Of a DNA stretch of 51,315 nucleotides, positions 22,142-31,166 are shown one piece after another. The position numbers and the translations under genes are program-made. How positions within the stretch are numbered: the stretch's first letter is position 1; every line of letters starts with the position of its first letter. This stretch comes from Rhodobacteraceae bacterium WD3A24 (GTDB lineage Bacteria > Pseudomonadota > Alphaproteobacteria > Rhodobacterales > Rhodobacteraceae): assembly GCA_002967695.1 (NCBI GenBank), contig PUHN01000022.1:1-51315 (forward strand). The letters run 5' to 3'. A model generated the notes under the pieces. The model worked only from the letters and a program-made list of their open reading frames with translations, was not told the origin of the DNA and ran no database searches.

Positions 22142-23002
22142 ATGAGCAGGGAGCCGCCCGTGCCGCATGATCCGCCCTTTGACGCCGAGGCCCGCCGCCG
22201 CATCGCGCCGGTCATTGTCTATCCCGACGACACCTTGCCCCGGCCCGATCTTGCGGCCTGCCGCGCCGCGCGCGACGGGGCCGTGCGGGGCGGGCGCGTC
22301 GTGGTGCCCCCGCGCGAGGCGCGGACGTTTCGTGTCGCCGCGGGGCAGGTGTTTCGCATCCTGTGCACCGAGGGGCCGCAGGTCGGCGACCTGAACCTTT
22401 TCAACGCCGCCGACCTGTCCGAGCGCTTCTATTCCGGCAAGACGCGCGCGCTGCACGGCACCCATCTGGGCGCGGGCGACCGGATGTGGTCGTCATTCCC
22501 GCATCTGCGGCCGATGGCGACGATCATCGAGGACACGCTGGACTGGTACGGCGTGGATGCGTGGGGCGGGCGCGTGCATGACGTGATTGGCACCCGCTGT
22601 GATCCCTACACCCATCACCTGCTGACGGGGCGGGATTATCACCACTGTTGCCATTCGAACCTGACCCGCGCGCTGGTGACCGAGGCGGGCCTGGCTCCGG
22701 CGGTCGCCGAGGGGCTCGTCCATGACGTGCTCAACGTTTTCATGTGCACCGGCTTCACCGCCGACACGGGCCGGTATTTCATGAAGGCGAGCCCCGTGCG
22801 CGCGGGCGATCACCTCGACTTCACCGCCGAGATCGACCTGCTCGGGGTTCTGTCGGCCTGCCCGGGCGGGGATTGCGGCAGCGAGCACTCCAGCGACGCG
22901 GCCGCCTGCCACCCGCTGGTGGTCGAGGTGTTCGACGGCCCCGCGCCGGCGGGCTGGCGGCCGGCACCGGTGAACGGCTATTCCGGCAGCCACGGGCTGT
23001 GA
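22142..23002 (+). CDS. DUF1989 / urea carboxylase-associated-type protein
   Basis: The 286-residue product carries the DUF1989 pattern: FRVAAGQVFRILCTEGPQVGDLNLFNA, SERFYSGKTRALHGTHL, GDRMWSSFPHLRPMATII and CHSNLTRAL, ending in CPGGDCGSEHSSDAAACHP with metal-binding type cysteines and histidines. The family occurs with allophanate/urea carboxylase and similar nitrogen-compound pathways, where it may handle a small hydrolytic step; none of those partners is adjacent here. It is convergent with ecm, only 19 bases between the two stops. Confidence 0.8.
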   Translation: MSREPPVPHDPPFDAEARRRIAPVIVYPDDTLPRPDLAACRAARDGAVRGGRVVVPPREARTFRVAAGQVFRILCTEGPQVGDLNLFNAADLSERFYSGKTRALHGTHLGAGDRMWSSFPHLRPMATIIEDTLDWYGVDAWGGRVHDVIGTRCDPYTHHLLTGRDYHHCCHSNLTRALVTEAGLAPAVAEGLVHDVLNVFMCTGFTADTGRYFMKASPVRAGDHLDFTAEIDLLGVLSACPGGDCGSEHSSDAAACHPLVVEVFDGPAPAGWRPAPVNGYSGSHGL

Positions 23003-23021
23003 GCGGCGCGGGGCCGGCGGG

Positions 23022-24989
23022 CTATTCGGCGGCCACCGGCGCCGGGTCCACGAGGCCGACGATGTCCATCATGATGCGGTTGAGCTCGAAATCCTTGGGC
23101 GTGTAGACGGCCGCGACACCCATCGCGCGCAGGCGCCCGGCGTCGTTCTCTGGGATGATGCCACCCAGGATTACCGGCACGTCGCCAAGGCCTTCGGCGT
23201 GCAGCCGCTCCATGAGTTCCTCCATCAGCGGCATATGCGAGCCCGACAGGATCGAGAGCCCCACCACATGCGCACCCTCGTCCCGGACGGCGGCCACGAT
23301 CTCGTCCGGGGTGAGGCGGATGCCGCGGTAATGGATATCCATCCCGCAGTCGCGGGCACGGGCGGCGATCTGCTCGGCGCCGTTGGAATGGCCATCCAGC
23401 CCCGGCTTGCCGACGACGAATTTCAGCCTGCGGCCCAGCCGGGCCGACACGGCGTCCACCGCGTCGCGGATCTCGTCGAGCCCCTCGGTCCGGTTCGAGG
23501 GCGCGGCCGAGACGCCCGTGGGCGCGCGATACTCGCCGAAGGCGGCGCGCATCGCCGCGCCCCATTCGCCGGTGGTCGCGCCGGCCCTTGCCGCAGCGAT
23601 CGAGGGCGGCATGATGTTCGCGCCGCCTTCGGCCGCTGCGCGCAGCTCGGCCAGGGCGGCCTGCACGGCGCCGTCGTCGCGCGCCTCGCGCCAGGCGTCC
23701 AGCCGGGCGATCTGGTCGGCTTCGGCGGCCGCGTCCACCACCAGCACCGATCCTTCACCCGTCGTCAGAGGCGAGGGCTCGGTGCCTGTGTAGCGGTTCA
23801 CGCCCACCGCGACCGTCTCGCCCGACTCAATGCGCGCGATGCGCTCGGCATTCGACTCGACCAGCCGCGCCTTCATGTGCTCGATCGCGCTGACCGCGCC
23901 GCCCATCGCGTCGATCTGCGCAAGCTCGGCGCGCGCGGCCTCCTTGAGGCTTTCCACCTTGCGCTCGACGGCCGGGTTGTTCTCGAACAGGTCGTCGTAT
24001 TCCAGCAGGTCGGTCTCGTAGGCCAGAATCTGCTGCATCCTGAGCGACCATTGCTGATCCCAGGGCCGCGGCAGTCCCAGCGCCTCGTTCCAGGCGGGCA
24101 ACTGGACGGCACGGGCGCGGGCGGATTTCGACAGCGTCACCGCCAGCATCTCCAGCAGGATGCGGTAGACATTGTTCTCGGGCTGCTGCTCGGTAAGCCC
24201 CAGCGAGTTGACCTGCACGCCGTAGCGGAAGCGGCGGTATTTCGGCTCTTCCACGCCGTAACGCTCGCGGCAGATCTCGTCCCAGAGCTCGGTGAAGGCG
24301 CGCATCTTGCACATCTCGGTGACGAACCGGATGCCGGCGTTCACGAAGAAGCTGATGCGCCCGACCATTGCCGGGAAGTCCTTCGCCGCGACCTTGCCCT
24401 TGAGGTCGTCAAGCACCGCCGTCGCGGTGGCCAGGGCATAGGCAAGCTCCTGCTCGGGCGTCGCGCCGGCCTCCTGCAGGTGGTAGGAGCACACGTTCAT
24501 CGGGTTCCATTTCGGCATGTGCTCGCGCGTCCATGCGGCGACGTCGGTGATCATCCGCAGGCTGGGCTGCGGCGGGCAGATATAGGTCCCGCGCGAGAGG
24601 TATTCCTTGATGATGTCGTTCTGCACCGTTCCCGTGAGCCGGCCGACATCGGCGCCCTGTTCCTCGGCCACGGCGGTGTAGAGCGCCAGCAGCCACGGCG
24701 CGGTGGCGTTGATCGTCATCGAGGTGTTCATGCGCTCCAGCGGGATGCCGTCGAACAGGGCGCGCATGTCGCCAAGATGGGCCACCGGCACGCCGACCTT
24801 GCCGACCTCGCCGCGGGCGAGCTCATGGTCGCTGTCATAGCCGGTCTGGGTGGGCAGGTCGAAGGCGACCGAGAGGCCCGTCTGGCCCTTCTGCAGGTTG
24901 GCGCGGTAGAGTGCGTTCGACGCCGCGGCCGTCGAGTGGCCCGCATAGGTGCGAAACAACCAGGGTTTGTCGCGGTCCCCCTCGTGCAT
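23022..24989 (-). CDS. ecm: Ethylmalonyl-CoA mutase, B12-dependent
   Basis: From the ATG at 24989 there are 655 residues; AGGAGG lies at 6 bases. The adjacent ATG at 24992 is an alternative. The N-terminal TIM barrel has LSVAFDLPTQTGYDSDH, GDMRALFDGIPLERMNTSMTINATAPW and DIIKEYLSRGTYICPP, and the C-terminal B12-binding domain carries DGHSNG (Asp532, His534) in GKPGLDGHSNG. It isomerises (2R)-ethylmalonyl-CoA to methylsuccinyl-CoA in the ethylmalonyl-CoA pathway. The ccr gene 1.7 kb to the right makes this ecm rather than a methylmalonyl-CoA mutase, though sequence alone separates them only by subfamily features. Confidence 0.87.
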   Translation of the reverse strand: MHEGDRDKPWLFRTYAGHSTAAASNALYRANLQKGQTGLSVAFDLPTQTGYDSDHELARGEVGKVGVPVAHLGDMRALFDGIPLERMNTSMTINATAPWLLALYTAVAEEQGADVGRLTGTVQNDIIKEYLSRGTYICPPQPSLRMITDVAAWTREHMPKWNPMNVCSYHLQEAGATPEQELAYALATATAVLDDLKGKVAAKDFPAMVGRISFFVNAGIRFVTEMCKMRAFTELWDEICRERYGVEEPKYRRFRYGVQVNSLGLTEQQPENNVYRILLEMLAVTLSKSARARAVQLPAWNEALGLPRPWDQQWSLRMQQILAYETDLLEYDDLFENNPAVERKVESLKEAARAELAQIDAMGGAVSAIEHMKARLVESNAERIARIESGETVAVGVNRYTGTEPSPLTTGEGSVLVVDAAAEADQIARLDAWREARDDGAVQAALAELRAAAEGGANIMPPSIAAARAGATTGEWGAAMRAAFGEYRAPTGVSAAPSNRTEGLDEIRDAVDAVSARLGRRLKFVVGKPGLDGHSNGAEQIAARARDCGMDIHYRGIRLTPDEIVAAVRDEGAHVVGLSILSGSHMPLMEELMERLHAEGLGDVPVILGGIIPENDAGRLRAMGVAAVYTPKDFELNRIMMDIVGLVDPAPVAAE

Positions 24990-25037
24990 CATCGGCCTCC
25001 TGAATGATGACAGCAATTTTCTTTCTCCTGTATCGGT

Positions 25038-25065
25038 CGTATCGGAAAGATTGTGACCTTGTCAA
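25038..25065 (-). promoter_or_regulatory. Candidate sigma70-type promoter for ecm
   Basis: On the minus strand TTGACA (25065-25060) and GATACG (25043-25038) are separated by 16 bases, about 50 bases upstream of the ecm start. The minus-35 is a perfect consensus; the minus-10 is weak, as is usual for such GC-rich genomes. Confidence 0.4.
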
Positions 25066-25152
25066 TTCGCCGCGATGCGGCATCGCCGCACCCGCACGAA
25101 ATCGCGGTGCCCCATCGTTGTGCGTGCCGCGCCATCCTGTAAGCCTGCGCGC

Positions 25153-26607
25153 ATGACATCGACCGTCGAGATGCCCGTCTGGGTGCTGGTTCTGGTGCTG
25201 GGCTTCGCGGCGATCGCGGCGCTCGACCGGGTGCTTGTGCCGTCGGTGCGCTGGTTCTTTCGCCGGCGGATGGAGCGGGCGGTGGCCGAGCTCAACAAGC
25301 GGCTCGAACGCCCGATCCAGCCCTTCAAGCTGATGCGCCGGCAGGACATGATCGTGCGGCTGATCTACGACCCCCATGTGATGGAGGCGGTGGTGGAGCA
25401 TGCCAGCGCGCAGGGCGTGCCCGAAAGCGTGGCCTTTCAGCAGGCGCGCTCCTACGCACGTGAAATTGTCCCGCGGTTTTCGGCCGCCACCTATTTCGGA
25501 TTCGCCATCCGGCTCGCGCGCGCCGTCTCGCGCGGGCTCTATCGGGTCCGGCTGGGGCATTACGACGATGACGCGGTGCGCGCGATCGATCCCAAGGCGG
25601 CGGTGGTGTTCGTGATGAACCATCGCTCCAACATGGATTACGTGCTGGTGACATGGCTGGCGGCGGAGCGCTCTGCGCTGTCCTACGCGGTGGGCGAGTG
25701 GGCGCGGATATGGCCGCTCAAGGCCATGATCCGGGCGATGGGCGCGTATTTCATCCGTCGTCGCTATCGCAGCCCGCTCTATCGGCAGGTGCTGTCGCGC
25801 TATGTGCAGATGGCCACGCGCGAGGGCGTCACCCAGGCGATCTTTCCCGAAGGGGGGCTGAGCCTCGACGGCCGGGTGGGCACGGCGCGCAAGGGGTTGC
25901 TGCGGTATATCGTGAGCGATTTCCAGGCCGCTGACGGGCGCGATGTCGTCTTCATTCCGGTGGCGCTGAATTACGACCGGGTGCTGGAGGACCGGGTGCT
26001 GATCGCCGCGCGCGAGGCGGGAGCGCGGCGCTTTCCGGTGCGCTACGGCGAGATGCTTCGCTTCGTGGCCCGGCATTTGTGGCGGCGGCTGCGCGGGCGG
26101 TTCCACCGTTTCGGTTACGCGGCGGTGACCTTTGGCGCGCCGCTGTCGCTAGAGGCGTTTCTGCGGGCGACGCCGGGGGCGGGCACCGATCTGCTGACCA
26201 CCGAACTGATGGCACGCATCCGCGCGGCGGTGCCGGTCTTGCCCGTGCCGCTGGTGGCGGCGGCGCTGGAGCGTGCAGATGGTGCGCTCGACGAGGACGC
26301 GCTGCAGGCGCGCGTGGCGGCGTGGGCCGATACGCTGCGCTCCCGCGGCAGCCATGTTCACCTGCCGCAGGGCGAGTCCGCCCGCGCCGTGGCCGAGGGC
26401 GTGGAGTCGCTGGAGATCCGCGGGATCGTCGCGCGTGAGGGCGGGATGGTGCGGATCCGGCCGGGACAGGAGGCCTTGGTGGGCTTTTATGGCGCGTCGA
26501 TCGCCCATCTTCTTGACGCGGCCGCGCCCGAAGGGGTGCCGGACATGCCCAGCCATCTTCGGCTGCGTCGCCCCGGAGAAAAAGAAAATTACAAACAAGA
26601 CACATAA
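25153..26607 (+). CDS. Glycerol-3-phosphate acyltransferase-like protein (PlsB/PlsC superfamily)
   Basis: The ATG at 25153 (MTSTVEMPVWVLVLVLG) gives 484 residues. An N-terminal membrane anchor (about 8-25) is followed by the acyltransferase catalytic block: NHRSNMD at 156-162 (HX4D, His157 and Asp162) and FPEGGLS at 231-237. The long C-terminal region with DALQARVAAWADTLRSRGSHV is like PlsB. It would acylate glycerol-3-phosphate or a related alcohol at the inner membrane. It is much shorter than E. coli PlsB (807), so it may be the alphaproteobacterial short form; substrate is unknown. It separates ecm and ccr. Confidence 0.78.
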   Translation: MTSTVEMPVWVLVLVLGFAAIAALDRVLVPSVRWFFRRRMERAVAELNKRLERPIQPFKLMRRQDMIVRLIYDPHVMEAVVEHASAQGVPESVAFQQARSYAREIVPRFSAATYFGFAIRLARAVSRGLYRVRLGHYDDDAVRAIDPKAAVVFVMNHRSNMDYVLVTWLAAERSALSYAVGEWARIWPLKAMIRAMGAYFIRRRYRSPLYRQVLSRYVQMATREGVTQAIFPEGGLSLDGRVGTARKGLLRYIVSDFQAADGRDVVFIPVALNYDRVLEDRVLIAAREAGARRFPVRYGEMLRFVARHLWRRLRGRFHRFGYAAVTFGAPLSLEAFLRATPGAGTDLLTTELMARIRAAVPVLPVPLVAAALERADGALDEDALQARVAAWADTLRSRGSHVHLPQGESARAVAEGVESLEIRGIVAREGGMVRIRPGQEALVGFYGASIAHLLDAAAPEGVPDMPSHLRLRRPGEKENYKQDT

Positions 26608-26612
26608 TTGCG

Positions 26613-26627
26613 TTAAGCGGCACTTAA
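26613..26627. promoter_or_regulatory. CtrA-type TTAA-N7-TTAA site upstream of ccr
   Basis: TTAAGCGGCACTTAA is a perfect TTAA-N7-TTAA, the core of the CtrA full recognition site, in the 117-base gap before ccr. It lies 98 bases before the ccr ATG. TTGCAA (26632-26637) and TTATAT (26652-26657) follow, the nearest thing to a promoter. The site is a prediction; direct regulation is untested. Confidence 0.5.
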
Positions 26628-26724
26628 AAGGTTGCAAAGTTGCGCGCAAGATTATATCGCCTTGGTTGAGGGCGGTGCGGCATGGCGCCGGTGCCGCCCG
26701 GTGCGGCCAGCAAGGAGGCGAGTC

Positions 26725-28017
26725 ATGGCTCTGGATATCAACGCGGGCATCGCGACTTACGACGCGCCACAGAAGGATCTTTACGCGGTGGGCGAGATGC
26801 CGCCCCTGGGCCATGTGCCCGTGCGGATGCATGCCTGGGCCATTCGCCGCGAGCGCCACGGCGAGCCCGAGGCCGCGATGCGCCACGAGATCGTCGAGAC
26901 CCCGGCGATCGACAGCCACGAGGTGCTCGTCCTGGTGATGGCGGCGGGCGTCAACTACAACGGCGTCTGGGCCGCGCTGGGCCAGCCGATCAGCCCTTTC
27001 GACGGGCACAAGGCGCCCTATCACGTTGCGGGTTCCGACGCGGCCGGGATCGTCTGGGCCGTGGGCGAGAAGGTCACGCGCTGGAAGGTCGGCGACGAGG
27101 TCGTCATTCACTGCAACCAGGACGACGGCGACGACGAGGAATGCAATGGCGGCGATCCGATGTTCTCGCCCAGCCAGCGTATCTGGGGCTACGAGACCCC
27201 CGACGGCTCTTTCGCGCAGTTCACCCGGGTGCAGGCGCAGCAGCTCATGGAGCGGCCGAGGCATCTGAGCTGGGAGGAGAGCGCCTGCTACACGCTGACA
27301 CTGGCCACGGCCTACAGGATGCTGTTCGGCCACCGGCCGCACACGCTCAAGCCCGGGCAGAACGTCCTTGTGTGGGGCGCGTCGGGGGGGCTGGGCTGTT
27401 ATGCGATCCAGCTGATCAATACCGCCGGTGCGAACGCCATCGGCGTGATCTCGGACGAGGACAAGCGCGACTTCGTCATGGCGCAGGGCGCCAAGGGCGT
27501 CATCAACCGCAAGGACTTCGACTGCTGGGGCCAGATGCCCACCGTGAACACGCCCGAATACAAGGAGTGGTTCGGCGAGGTGCGCCGCTTCGGCAAGGCG
27601 ATCTGGGAGATCACCGGCAAGGGCAACAACCCCGACATCGTGTTCGAACACCCCGGCGAGGCGACCTTTCCGGTCAGCGTCTTCGTGGTCCGCCGCGGCG
27701 GCATGGTGGTGATCTGCGCGGGCACCAGCGGCTACAATCTGACCTTCGATGTGCGTTACCTGTGGATGCACCAGAAGCGCGTGCAGGGCAGCCATTTCGC
27801 CAATCTCAAGCAGGCCGCCGCCGCCAACCGGCTGATGGTCGAGGGCCGGCTCGATCCGTGCATGTCCGAGGTCTTCGCGTGGGGGGACATCCCGGCCGCC
27901 CACATGAAGATGCGCCGCAACGCCCACAAGCCCGGCAACATGTCGGTGTTGGTTCAGGCACCCCGTCCTGGGCTGCGCAGTTTCGAGGACACGCTGGAGG
28001 CGAGCCGGCGGGAATGA
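26725..28017 (+). CDS. ccr: Crotonyl-CoA carboxylase/reductase
   Basis: AAGGAGG precedes ATG 26725; the 430-residue length matches the family. This medium-chain reductase reductively carboxylates crotonyl-CoA with NADPH and CO2 to (2S)-ethylmalonyl-CoA, the key step of the ethylmalonyl-CoA pathway of acetate assimilation. Visible are the family signatures RRERHGEPEAAMRHEIVETP near 41-60, NYNGVWAALGQPISPF around 77-92, a GASGGLGCYAIQL nucleotide-binding motif at 218-230 and FEHPGEATFPVSVFVVRRGG near 300. Together with ecm it implies a functional pathway in the host. A hairpin lies right after the stop. Confidence 0.95.
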   Translation: MALDINAGIATYDAPQKDLYAVGEMPPLGHVPVRMHAWAIRRERHGEPEAAMRHEIVETPAIDSHEVLVLVMAAGVNYNGVWAALGQPISPFDGHKAPYHVAGSDAAGIVWAVGEKVTRWKVGDEVVIHCNQDDGDDEECNGGDPMFSPSQRIWGYETPDGSFAQFTRVQAQQLMERPRHLSWEESACYTLTLATAYRMLFGHRPHTLKPGQNVLVWGASGGLGCYAIQLINTAGANAIGVISDEDKRDFVMAQGAKGVINRKDFDCWGQMPTVNTPEYKEWFGEVRRFGKAIWEITGKGNNPDIVFEHPGEATFPVSVFVVRRGGMVVICAGTSGYNLTFDVRYLWMHQKRVQGSHFANLKQAAAANRLMVEGRLDPCMSEVFAWGDIPAAHMKMRRNAHKPGNMSVLVQAPRPGLRSFEDTLEASRRE

Positions 28018-28035
28018 TTCCGGGGGATGGGGAAA

Positions 28036-28065
28036 GGGCGCGCCCTGCCTGAACGGGGCGCGCCC
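28036..28065 (+). terminator. Hairpin after ccr, probable terminator
   Basis: GGGCGCGCCC at 28036-28045 and again at 28056-28065 form a 10-bp GC stem with a 10-base loop, 19 bases after the ccr stop. There is no T-run, so it may need Rho or act as an RNA stabiliser. Confidence 0.5.
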
Positions 28066-28285
28066 CAAGCGTTGCCATCCCCCTCTACGGCCCGCAGCGG
28101 GACCGGGTGGACCCGTCGCCGGTGAGCGGCCGGTCGATGCGGCTGTCGCATCGCCACTTCGGCAACAGGGAGCTTCGCGCGAGCGCGGCTTGCGAGGCTC
28201 GCGCGAGGGTTGTGGTTTCGGAAACGCCTTGTTTCCCTATTGGGGAATAGTATGGCTGCGGTCATGTTCCCTAAAATCACTTTCC

Positions 28286-28531
28286 ATGACCCATGACTGG
28301 ATCATCAACGTCCTGACCGACCTGCGCAGTTTTTCGCAGCGCAACGGGCTGGACGCGCTCGCCGAGCGGCTCGAAGACACGATCCGTGTCGCCGAGACCG
28401 AGATTGCCGGTCGCAAGGCCGATAGCGACGAAGACGCTGGCCCGCATGACGGCGAGGCAAGCCGGGCGGGCGCCGGCCCCGGCGACACCGACGATGACGA
28501 TGGAGCGGGCGGCGCCGGTCGTCTGCACTGA
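28286..28531 (+). CDS. Small acidic-tailed hypothetical protein, 81 aa
   Basis: The ATG at 28286 (MTHDWIINVLTDLRSFSQRNG) opens an 81-residue frame. The N-terminal half is helical (NGLDALAERLEDTIRVAETEI), the C-terminal half is Asp/Gly-rich and disordered. The first half looks like a short conserved domain of Rhodobacterales; the tail is low-complexity. It is 52 bases upstream of the helicase gene and probably shares its transcript. Function unknown. Confidence 0.55.
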   Translation: MTHDWIINVLTDLRSFSQRNGLDALAERLEDTIRVAETEIAGRKADSDEDAGPHDGEASRAGAGPGDTDDDDGAGGAGRLH

Positions 28532-28583
28532 CAGGCCGCCGGCCGGGGGTGACGCCGCCGCGGCGCGGGGGTAGGGTCGCGCC

Positions 28584-30116
28584 ATGACGGCTCCCGCATT
28601 GCGCTTTTCCCAGGACCAGGCCGAAGCCCACGACCGTATCGCCGTGCTGTTGCGCAACGCTGGCGTCGATATCGATGATGCCGCGCTCACCCCCCCGACC
28701 AGCGGGTCAGGGGGCGTTCTGGCCGTTCTGGGCCGCGCGGGCTCGGGCAAGACGATGCTGCTGGCCGCCTTGACGGAGGCGGTGCAGGAGGCGGGCGTCG
28801 AGCTCGTCTCGGGCGATTACGAGGGCAAGCGCCGGCGCGAGCGGCGCACGCTGTCGATCCTCGCGCCCACCAACAAGGCGGCGAGCGTGCTGCGCAGCCG
28901 CGGCGTGCCGGCGACGACGATCCACCGCATCCTCTATACGCCCGTCTACGACCCCGAATACGAGAAGATCGCCGAGTGGCTGGCCGGCAACGGCCCCCGC
29001 CCCGAGGTCGCCGCTCTGCCCGACACCGCGCTGGACCGGGCGGCGGCCTTCTACGAGACGGTGAAGTCCATTCCCGGCGCGTTGGCGGCCGCCGGGCTGC
29101 GGGGGTCGGATTTCATCAAGGGGTGGAAGCGGCGCGACGATCCGCTGGATGTGGGCTTCGTCGACGAGGCCTCCATGCTCGATCAGCGCCAGTTCGACGA
29201 TCTGCAGGAGATTTTCCCCACTCTGGTGCTGTTCGGAGACCCCGCCCAGCTCGCCCCGGTCGGGCAGTCGGGCGAAATGGTCTTCGACGGGTTGAAGGAG
29301 GAGCAGCGGCTGAGCCTGAGCCGGATACACCGGCAAGCCGAGGGCAACCCGATCCTCGACCTCGCACATGCACTGGCCGATCCCGAGCTTGATTTCGCCG
29401 CTTTCGAGCGCCGGGTCGAGGCCGCCGCGGCGCGCGACGATCGCGTGGTGATCGCCGGGCGGGTCGATTCGGACATGATGGCGCGCTCGCCCGCGCTGGT
29501 GTGGCGAAATGCCACCCGCATCCGGCTGATTCACGCCTTCCGCGCCGCTCATGGCGCGCCCGAGGACGGGCTGCTGCCCGGCGAGCCGCTGATCTGCGAC
29601 GGACTGGAACTGCCGCTCAAGCACCGCAAGCGGCGCATCGATCTGGAGGCGCGCGGACTGATCAAGGGCGCGCAGGTGATCTATCGCGGGCCGGGCAATC
29701 GGCCCGGATTCTCCCGGTTGCATGTCGTCGGGGCCGAACAGCCGCAGCTTTCGGCGGCCTCGATCATCAAGATCGAGCGGCAGGGTGATGACGAGCCCTT
29801 CATCCCCACCGCGGCGACGATGGGCGCGGCCTTCCTGCACGGGGCGGCGGTGACGATCCACAAGGCGCAGGGGTCGCAATGGCCCGAGGTGCAGGTCTTC
29901 GCGCCCGATCTCTACGCCGCGGCCCGGTCGGGGCGGATGGAGGCCGGCGTGCCCTTGTGGAAGCGGCTGGCCTATGTCGCCATCACCCGCGCCGAACATC
30001 GCCTGCATTGGGTGACCCGTTACCGGCTCTCGCGGCCGCGGACGTCGCTTGGCACCGATGATCTGGAGGCGCCAGCCACGCCGCTGGCGCTCGCCCCCGA
30101 GGGGCAGGACGGCTGA
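28584..30116 (+). CDS. RecD-like ATP-dependent DNA helicase (SF1B)
   Basis: The product has 510 residues with helicase motifs: Walker A GRAGSGKT (50-57), motif Ia LAPTNKAASVLRSRG, Walker B FVDEASM (192-198), motif III FGDPAQLAPVGQSG (218-231), motif V-like VTIHKAQGSQWPEV and motif VI AYVAITRAEHRLHWV near the C-terminus. The two-core layout with the small inserted regions resembles UvrD/RecD-like enzymes of the Dda/RecD2 type. It is likely a DNA-repair helicase; no RecBC partner is next to it. Good codon use and strong conservation of motifs. Confidence 0.88.
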   Translation: MTAPALRFSQDQAEAHDRIAVLLRNAGVDIDDAALTPPTSGSGGVLAVLGRAGSGKTMLLAALTEAVQEAGVELVSGDYEGKRRRERRTLSILAPTNKAASVLRSRGVPATTIHRILYTPVYDPEYEKIAEWLAGNGPRPEVAALPDTALDRAAAFYETVKSIPGALAAAGLRGSDFIKGWKRRDDPLDVGFVDEASMLDQRQFDDLQEIFPTLVLFGDPAQLAPVGQSGEMVFDGLKEEQRLSLSRIHRQAEGNPILDLAHALADPELDFAAFERRVEAAAARDDRVVIAGRVDSDMMARSPALVWRNATRIRLIHAFRAAHGAPEDGLLPGEPLICDGLELPLKHRKRRIDLEARGLIKGAQVIYRGPGNRPGFSRLHVVGAEQPQLSAASIIKIERQGDDEPFIPTAATMGAAFLHGAAVTIHKAQGSQWPEVQVFAPDLYAAARSGRMEAGVPLWKRLAYVAITRAEHRLHWVTRYRLSRPRTSLGTDDLEAPATPLALAPEGQDG

Positions 30117-30179
30117 TTTGCGGTTTCCCGCCTCCACCGGCTGCATTAGGGTGACTTGCGAGGATGTGAGAGAGGCCCG

Positions 30180-30416
30180 ATGCGCTGCGTTTTCGTCCAG
30201 TTCCGTTGCATCCCCGGCAAGACCTACGAAGTCGCCGATGCGATCTACGACCGCGAAGTGGTCTCCGAACTCTATTCGACATCGGGCGATTTCGACCTGA
30301 TCGCCAAGGTCTATATCCCTGACGGCGAGGATGTGGGCCGCTATCTCAATGACCGGCTCTTCGACATTCCCGGCATCAGCCGGACCTTGACCACCATGAC
30401 ATTCAAGGCGTTCTGA
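30180..30416 (+). CDS. Lrp/AsnC ligand-binding (RAM) single-domain protein
   Basis: The ATG at 30180 gives 78 residues that consist only of the effector-binding RAM domain: MRCVFVQFRCIPGKTYEVADAI, then STSGDFDLIAKVYIPDGEDVGRYLNDRLF and ISRTLTTMTFKAF. The N-terminal HTH of full Lrp proteins is missing, which is the recognised stand-alone form. It should assemble as dimers or higher and may bind a small amino-acid-like ligand and modulate a partner. It lies one base before the SDR gene, so the two are probably an operon. Confidence 0.82.
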   Translation: MRCVFVQFRCIPGKTYEVADAIYDREVVSELYSTSGDFDLIAKVYIPDGEDVGRYLNDRLFDIPGISRTLTTMTFKAF

Positions 30417-30417
30417 C

Positions 30418-31158
30418 ATGACCGACACGATCGCCATTACCGGCGCAAGCAGCGGCATCGGCCACGCTGTGGCCGAGAGGTTCGTCGAGCGGGGCTGGAA
30501 TGTAGCCCCCATGGCGCGCCGGCTCGCGCCGCTCGACGCGCTGGCCAAACGCGCGCCCGACCGTGTGCTGCCGCTGAAATGCGACGTCGCCGAGGAGGAT
30601 CAGGTCGAGGCGGCGTTTTCCGATGCGGCCGAAAGATTCGGGCGCATCGACGTTTTGTTCAACAATGCAGGGGTGTTTCCGGCCGGCGCCCTGATCGACG
30701 AGATGGCGCTGTCGGACTGGCAGTATGCCATCGACGTCAACCTTACCGGAATGTTCCTGGCCGCCCGTGCGGCCTTCCGGCAGATGCGCCGGCAGGTGCC
30801 CGGCGGGGGGCGCATCATTAACAACGGCTCGATCTCGGCGCAGGCGCCGCGGCCGCGCTCCATCGCCTATGCCGCCACGAAGCACGGCGTGACGGGGTTG
30901 ACGCGCACCCTTGCCCTCGACGGGCGGGAATTCGACATCGCCTGCGGCCAGATCGACATCGGCAATGCCCGCACCGAGCTGGCCGCGCAGCTCGGCCAGG
31001 GGGCGCTGCAACCCGATGGCACGATCCGCCCCGAGCCGATGATCGAACTCGATCAGGTGGTCGATGCGGTGCTCTACATGGCCGATCTGCCGCTGTCGGT
31101 GAATGTGCCCTTCATGACCGTCATGGCCACCGGCATGCCCCTGTTCGGACGGGGCTGA
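30418..31158 (+). CDS. Short-chain dehydrogenase/reductase (SDR)
   Basis: The 246-residue protein has the classical SDR pattern: TGASSGIG at 8-15, NNAG at 81-84, a catalytic Ser in NNGSIS (about 137-139) and YAATK (Tyr150, Lys154). The N-terminal pattern favours NADP(H) without an acidic selector. The substrate cannot be told; the C-terminal loop (ARTELAAQLGQGALQPDG) would decide. Preceded by one base by the RAM-domain gene, which may sense its substrate or product. Confidence 0.88.
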   Translation: MTDTIAITGASSGIGHAVAERFVERGWNVAPMARRLAPLDALAKRAPDRVLPLKCDVAEEDQVEAAFSDAAERFGRIDVLFNNAGVFPAGALIDEMALSDWQYAIDVNLTGMFLAARAAFRQMRRQVPGGGRIINNGSISAQAPRPRSIAYAATKHGVTGLTRTLALDGREFDIACGQIDIGNARTELAAQLGQGALQPDGTIRPEPMIELDQVVDAVLYMADLPLSVNVPFMTVMATGMPLFGRG

Positions 31159-31166
31159 CCCTCTCG

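Noticed and set aside
23199-25007. 602-codon rightward frame opposite ecm
   Set aside because: Antisense to ecm; the conserved mutase motifs are on the minus strand.
26149-28068. 639-codon leftward frame opposite ccr
   Set aside because: Antisense to an unambiguous ccr gene; no protein features.
28140-28285. Small inverted repeats (GCGCGAG, GGAAAC/GTTTCC) between ccr and the next gene
   Set aside because: Stems are short and no T-run or known RNA motif could be matched, so no riboswitch or small RNA is claimed.
28707-30548. 613-codon leftward frame opposite the helicase
   Set aside because: Antisense to intact helicase motifs on the other strand.
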